Shown here: in pieces, positions 60,179-64,000 of the stretch
Layout: each line of letters starts with the position of its first letter
How positions within the stretch are numbered: the first letter of the stretch is position 1
DNA from: Bradyrhizobium nitroreducens
Lineage (GTDB): Bacteria; Pseudomonadota; Alphaproteobacteria; Rhizobiales; Xanthobacteraceae
Length of the DNA stretch: 64,000 nucleotides
Reading direction: 5' to 3'
Assembly: GCF_002776695.1 (NCBI RefSeq)
Contig: NZ_LFJC01000003.1
Coordinates: forward strand, 6,174,951-6,238,950
Notes under the pieces: model-generated
Seen by the model: only the letters and a program-made list of their open reading frames with translations
What the model was told of the DNA's origin: nothing
The model's database searches: none
Translations under genes and position numbers: made by a program

Positions 60179-60496
60179 ATGGAGCATGCTGCACAGGTCG
60201 TCGACCCCTTCATCTTCCGGCTGTCGATCTTCGTCCTCGCCGTCTTCGTCGGCTATTTCGTGGTGTGGTCGGTGACCCCCGCCCTGCACACGCCGCTGAT
60301 GAGCGTGACCAACGCGATCTCCTCGGTGATCGTGGTCGGCGCGCTGCTCGCGGTCGGCGTCGGCATGGTTTCGAGCGGCTCGGGCTGGGCGCGCGGCTTC
60401 GGCTTCGTCGCGCTCATCTTCGCCTGCGTCAACATCTTTGGCGGCTTCCTTGTCACCCAGCGCATGCTGGCGATGTACAAGAAGAAGTCGAAGTAA
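60179..60496 (+). CDS. pntAB: NAD(P) transhydrogenase subunit alpha part 2 (PntAB)
   Basis: A 105-residue membrane subunit with three or four helices (about 12-30, 40-63 and 68-92) holding the conserved TPLMSVTNAISSVIVVGALL segment. In the split alphaproteobacterial arrangement it forms, with PntB, the proton channel that PntAA sits on. It starts eleven bases after pntAA, with GGAG in the gap, so it is part of the same operon. Confidence 0.97.
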   Translation: MEHAAQVVDPFIFRLSIFVLAVFVGYFVVWSVTPALHTPLMSVTNAISSVIVVGALLAVGVGMVSSGSGWARGFGFVALIFACVNIFGGFLVTQRMLAMYKKKSK

Positions 60497-60533
60497 GCGG
60501 CCACTCGGGCTGATGGGATAATGGGGACCTGAG

Positions 60534-61931
60534 ATGAGCGCTAACCTCTCTGCATTTTTGTATCTCGTGGCGGGAGTGCTGTTCATCCTGTCGCTGCGCG
60601 GGCTGTCGAGCCCGGCTTCGTCGCGCCAGGGCAATCTGTTCGGCATGATCGGCATGGCGATCGCGGTCGCCACCACGCTCGCAAGCCATCCGCCGGCCGA
60701 CGGCGTGGCGTGGGTGCTGGTCATTCTCGCGGTCGCGATCGGCGGCGGCATCGGCGCGGTGATCGCCCGCCGCGTGCCGATGACCTCGATGCCGGAACTG
60801 GTCGCCGCCTTCCACTCGCTGGTCGGCATGGCCGCGGTGCTGGTCGCCGCCGGCGCGTTCTACGCACCGGAAGCCTTCGACATCGGCACGCCCGGCAACA
60901 TCCATGCCTCCAGTCTGGTCGAAATGTCGCTCGGCGTCGCCATCGGCGCGCTGACCTTCACCGGCTCGGTGATCGCGTTCCTGAAGCTGTCCGCTCGCAT
61001 GAGCGGCGCGCCGATCATCCTGCCATTCCGCCACATCATCAACATCGTGCTGGTATTGGCGCTGGTGTTCTTCATCTTCGGCCTGGTTCGTTCCGGCAGT
61101 GCGGTCGATTTTTGGCTGATCACCATCCTGGCGCTGGCGCTCGGCGTGCTCATGATCATCCCGATCGGCGGCGCCGACATGCCTGTCGTGATCTCGATGC
61201 TGAACTCCTACTCCGGCTGGGCCGCGGCCGGCATCGGCTTCACGCTCGGCAATTCCGCGCTGATCATCACCGGCGCGCTGGTCGGCTCGTCAGGCGCGAT
61301 CCTGTCGTACATCATGTGCCACGCGATGAACCGGTCCTTCATCTCGGTCATCCTCGGCGGCTTCGGCGGCGAGACCGCCGCGGCCGGCGGTGGCGGCGGT
61401 GAGCAGAAGCCGGCCAAGCTCGGCTCGGCCGATGATGCGGCCTTCATCATGAAGAACGCGCAGAAGGTCATCATCGTGCCCGGCTACGGCATGGCGGTGG
61501 CACAGGCGCAGCACGCGCTGCGTGAAATGGGCGACATCCTGAAGAAGGAAGGCGTCGAGGTGAAATACGCCATTCACCCGGTCGCGGGCCGCATGCCCGG
61601 CCATATGAACGTGCTGCTGGCTGAAGCCAACGTGCCGTATGACGAAGTGTTCGAGCTCGAGGACATCAACTCCGAATTCGCGCAGGCCGACATCGCCTTC
61701 GTGATCGGCGCCAACGACGTCACCAATCCGGCGGCCGAGGAGGACAAGACCTCGCCGATCTACGGCATGCCCGTGCTCCAGGTCTGGAAGGCCGGCACCG
61801 TGATGTTCATCAAGCGCTCGCTGGCGTCGGGCTATGCCGGCATCGACAATCCGCTGTTCTACCGCGACAACACCATGATGCTGCTCGGCGACGCCAAGAA
61901 GGTCACCGAGAACATCGTCAAGGCGATGTAG
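60534..61931 (+). CDS. pntB: NAD(P) transhydrogenase subunit beta (PntB)
   Basis: A 465-residue membrane subunit with about nine helices (1-260) and a C-terminal NADP(H)-binding domain III (about 290-465) marked by VIIVPGYGMAVAQAQHALRE, HPVAGRMPGHMNVLLAEANV and VIGANDVTNPAA. It moves protons while exchanging hydride with PntAA. It lies 37 bases after pntAB in the same operon and is followed closely by a small ORF. Confidence 0.97.
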   Translation: MSANLSAFLYLVAGVLFILSLRGLSSPASSRQGNLFGMIGMAIAVATTLASHPPADGVAWVLVILAVAIGGGIGAVIARRVPMTSMPELVAAFHSLVGMAAVLVAAGAFYAPEAFDIGTPGNIHASSLVEMSLGVAIGALTFTGSVIAFLKLSARMSGAPIILPFRHIINIVLVLALVFFIFGLVRSGSAVDFWLITILALALGVLMIIPIGGADMPVVISMLNSYSGWAAAGIGFTLGNSALIITGALVGSSGAILSYIMCHAMNRSFISVILGGFGGETAAAGGGGGEQKPAKLGSADDAAFIMKNAQKVIIVPGYGMAVAQAQHALREMGDILKKEGVEVKYAIHPVAGRMPGHMNVLLAEANVPYDEVFELEDINSEFAQADIAFVIGANDVTNPAAEEDKTSPIYGMPVLQVWKAGTVMFIKRSLASGYAGIDNPLFYRDNTMMLLGDAKKVTENIVKAM

Positions 61932-61949
61932 CGCGCGAGAGAATGGACC

Positions 61950-62138
61950 GTGGCCATCAACAAGGAATGGCACCGGTCGCATCGCATGCCGCCCAAAGCG
62001 ACGCGCGAGCAGCGTGTCGCATGGCACGCCACCCATAAGGTGGCTTGCGGCTGTCGCGACGTTCCTGCGAGCCTCCGGCCGGACGTCATGAAATCGCTGC
62101 GGAGCCGTCGCAAGCCCCGAGCCTGCACCGGGGGCTGA
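61950..62138 (+). CDS. Small basic hypothetical protein
   Basis: A 62-residue His/Arg/Lys-rich protein with a GTG start and a GAGAGA ahead of it. It reads MAINKEWHRSHRMPPKATRE, then QRVAWHATHKVACGCRDVPA. The C-G-C pair and spaced histidines could bind metal, but I know no family with certainty. The tight spacing (18 bases after pntB and seven before the hydrolase) argues that it is a real operon member. Confidence 0.55.
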   Translation: MAINKEWHRSHRMPPKATREQRVAWHATHKVACGCRDVPASLRPDVMKSLRSRRKPRACTGG

Positions 62139-62145
62139 CCGCGCA

Positions 62146-62946
62146 ATGATCGCCATCGTCAAGTGGATCGCTATCCTGCTCGTGACCGTCTATTGCGCCG
62201 GTCTCGTCGTGCTCTACGTCCGGCAGCGCGAGATGCTGTTTCCGATTCCGCCCGTCGGTCGCACTGCACCGGATGCGGCGGGCCTCGCCGAGGCGGGAGA
62301 GCATGTTCTGACCAGCTCCGATGGCGAGAAGGTGATCGTCTGGCACGTGCCGGCGAGGCCGGGGCGCCCCGTGATCCTGTACTTTCCGGGCAATGGCGAT
62401 TCTCTCGCCGGCGGCGTCAGCCGCTTCAAGGCGATGACGGCTGACGGTACCGGCCTCGTTGCGCTGTCCTATCGCGGCTATGCCGGCTCCAGCGGTTCGC
62501 CGAGCGAACAGGGCCTGCTGCGCGATGCCGCAGCCGCCTACGCCTTCACCACCGCCCGCTATGCGGCGGAACGGATCGTTGCCTGGGGCTTTTCGCTCGG
62601 GACGGGCGTGGCGGTTGCCGTCGCCTCGGAGCATCGCGTTGGCAGGCTGATCCTGGAGGCTCCCTATACGTCGACGGCCGACATTGCGGCTTCATCGTTC
62701 TGGTTCGTTCCGGTCCGCCTTCTGATGCGTGATCCGTTTCGTTCCGACCAGCGCATCGCGCGCGTCACTGTGCCGCTCCTCGTGATGCATGGCACCGATG
62801 ATCTTGCCATTCCGATCGTGTTCGGAGAGCGTCTGTTCGCACTCGCCCATGATCCCAAGCGGTTCGTTCGCATGGCAGGCGGCGGGCACGACGATCTCGA
62901 TCAATATGGCGCGATCGAAACAGCGAGAGATTTCATTGGCGGTTGA
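62146..62946 (+). CDS. Alpha/beta hydrolase, membrane-anchored
   Basis: A 266-residue serine hydrolase of the BEM46/ABHD13-like group. An N-terminal membrane anchor (about 4-24) precedes the hydrolase fold: VILYFPGNGDS (oxyanion side), the nucleophile elbow GFSLGTG, VMHGTDDLAIP (Asp) and GGGHDDL (His). It probably acts on esters in the periplasm. The start at 62146 comes seven bases after the small basic ORF, and the antiporter gene begins inside its last codons. Confidence 0.88.
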   Translation: MIAIVKWIAILLVTVYCAGLVVLYVRQREMLFPIPPVGRTAPDAAGLAEAGEHVLTSSDGEKVIVWHVPARPGRPVILYFPGNGDSLAGGVSRFKAMTADGTGLVALSYRGYAGSSGSPSEQGLLRDAAAAYAFTTARYAAERIVAWGFSLGTGVAVAVASEHRVGRLILEAPYTSTADIAASSFWFVPVRLLMRDPFRSDQRIARVTVPLLVMHGTDDLAIPIVFGERLFALAHDPKRFVRMAGGGHDDLDQYGAIETARDFIGG

Positions 62947-64000
62947 CACTTTGTTCGCACGTTACGGTTCCGCGCTCGCGGTTTCCAGCCTGGTGCTGCT
63001 GCCGCAGAACGCGTTCGCCGCGACCGGGCTTGACGGCGCGGCGATGCGCTGGCCCTACGCGCTGCCTTTCACCGGTCTGTTGCTGTCGATCGCCCTCGGA
63101 CCTCTGCTGTTTGCGAAATTCTGGCATCATCACTACGGCAAGATCGCCGCCGCCTGGTCGCTGCTGGCCCTTGCCTCGCTCGTCGTCTTCGCCGGCGGCA
63201 TGTCGACGCTGGCGGCGCTCGTCCATGCCATGCTCGCCGAATATCTCGGCTTCATCGTGCTGTTGTTCTCGCTCTATGTCGTGGCCGGCGGCATTCTCAT
63301 TACCGGCGACATCAGGGCCACGCCGGCGACCAATGCCGGCATCCTCGCCCTCGGCACGTTGGGGGCGAGCCTCGTCGGCACCACGGGTGCCGCGATGATC
63401 CTGATCCGTCCCTTGATCCGCGCCAACCGGCCGCGGCGCCACAACGCCCATGTCGTCGTCTTCTTCATCATCCTGGTCGCCAATGTCGGCGGCGCGTTGA
63501 GCCCGCTCGGCGATCCTCCCTTGTTCGTCGGCTTCCTGCACGGGGTCGATTTCTTCTGGACCACGCGGACCATCTGGCTGCAGACCGCCATCGTTGCCGG
63601 GCTGCTGCTCGCCATCTTCGTCGCCGTCGATATCTGGCGCTTCCGCAGCGAGCCGTCGCCGCCCGAGGTCGGCCCTTTGGAACCGGTGCGGATCCGCGGC
63701 CTCGTCAACCTGGTGCTGATCGCGGCCATCGTCGTGAGTCTGCTGGCGTCGGCGATGTGGAAGCCCGGCATTGCGTTCGACATTCTCGGCACCAAGTTGG
63801 AACTGGAGGACGTCGTCCGCAATGTGGTGCTGCTGGCCGTTGCGGCACTGTCGGTGTGGCTGACGCCGGACGAGCACAGGCAGGCCAACGGTTTCACCTG
63901 GGAGCCGATCCGCGAGGTCGCAAAGCTGTTCGCGGGCATCTTCGTCGCCATCATCCCGGTCATCGCCATGCTCAATGCCGGCCATCATGGCGCATTCGCC
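62936..64000 (+). CDS. NhaD-type sodium:proton antiporter, 5' part (cut by the window end)
   Basis: 355 residues of a longer polytopic protein. The N-terminal segment LFARYGSALAVSSLVLLPQN resembles a signal or first helix; it is followed by GLLLSIALGPLLFAKFWHHH, then AAAWSLLALASLVVFAGG, an LFSLYVVAGGILITGDI helix, and the conserved ANVGGALSPLGDPPLFVGFL loop of NhaD/citrate-transporter (ArsB/NhaD) proteins. It would exchange Na+ for H+. I start at the TTG 62936, which overlaps the hydrolase stop and has GAGAGA before it; a TTG at 62951 is also possible. The C-terminus lies beyond 64000. Confidence 0.85.
   Translation, partial: MAVDTLFARYGSALAVSSLVLLPQNAFAATGLDGAAMRWPYALPFTGLLLSIALGPLLFAKFWHHHYGKIAAAWSLLALASLVVFAGGMSTLAALVHAMLAEYLGFIVLLFSLYVVAGGILITGDIRATPATNAGILALGTLGASLVGTTGAAMILIRPLIRANRPRRHNAHVVVFFIILVANVGGALSPLGDPPLFVGFLHGVDFFWTTRTIWLQTAIVAGLLLAIFVAVDIWRFRSEPSPPEVGPLEPVRIRGLVNLVLIAAIVVSLLASAMWKPGIAFDILGTKLELEDVVRNVVLLAVAALSVWLTPDEHRQANGFTWEPIREVAKLFAGIFVAIIPVIAMLNAGHHGAFA

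Noticed and set aside
62933..63988. Long minus-strand open frame with Asp/Gly/Arg-rich translation
   Set aside because: It is the antisense shadow of the NhaD-type antiporter, whose plus-strand frame shows conserved membrane motifs.

Overview
The window looks like a chromosomal segment of a Bradyrhizobium-type alphaproteobacterium (Nitrobacteraceae). The basis is high GC, the alphaproteobacterial order tolQRAB ... pal-cpoB-tilS-ftsH, a GapR (DUF2312) nucleoid protein, a three-gene pntAA-pntAB-pntB transhydrogenase behind a small aa3-oxidase subunit IV gene, DUF1036/DUF1244/DUF2852 proteins, and several intergenic palindromic repeat families that I recognise from that genus. No rRNA, tRNA, CRISPR array, insertion sequence or prophage was found. 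The species cannot be fixed from sequence alone.

Layout. 1-7.5 kb: a TolA-like paralogue, an aldo/keto reductase, an orphan antitoxin-like HTH protein, repeats, the Mg2+ transporter MgtE and two tandem secreted NodB-type polysaccharide deacetylases. 7.5-12.6 kb: a TetR regulator whose start codon lies in a palindrome, with a matching site before a DUF2852 membrane protein; a secreted-hydrolase-like/peptidoglycan-binding protein; a fatty-acid desaturase; and an atypical serine acetyltransferase. 13-25.4 kb: the Tol-Pal envelope locus (tolQ, tolR, tolA, tolB, pal, cpoB) with a GGDEF-EAL protein and a FeeM/LuxI-like acyltransferase inserted between tolB and pal, followed by tilS and ftsH. 25.6-32 kb: a surface-glycosylation-like island made of a GtrB-type glycosyltransferase, a methyltransferase and three large polytopic membrane proteins, two of which are diverged paralogues at the island ends. 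32.4-41.3 kb: accessory region with a lone Flp pilin, a PAP2-like pseudogene scar, an 1817-residue RTX/cadherin protein, a secreted protein made of two internal repeats, a lower-GC gene-poor stretch, a small membrane protein and an M23 peptidase. 41.5-54 kb: TetR, pyruvate kinase coupled to a DUF1036 protein, DUF1244, GapR, DUF1801, a DUF882 (M15-like) peptidase, an L,D-transpeptidase, an NtrC-type sigma-54 regulator and an M3 oligoendopeptidase. 54-64 kb: a sterol-desaturase-like protein divergent from a TetR gene with paired operators, a patatin with a large membrane insertion, the aa3 oxidase subunit IV and pnt genes, an alpha/beta hydrolase and a NhaD-type antiporter cut by the window end.

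Much of the window serves the cell envelope: Tol-Pal constriction, peptidoglycan remodelling (LD-transpeptidase, DUF882, M23, NodB deacetylases), surface glycosylation and secreted adhesin-like protein. I found no unmistakably new system. The best leads are the glycosylation island, the RTX plus repeat-protein pair at a gene-disruption scar, the TolA paralogue, the signalling genes inside tol-pal, and the split-core membrane patatin.
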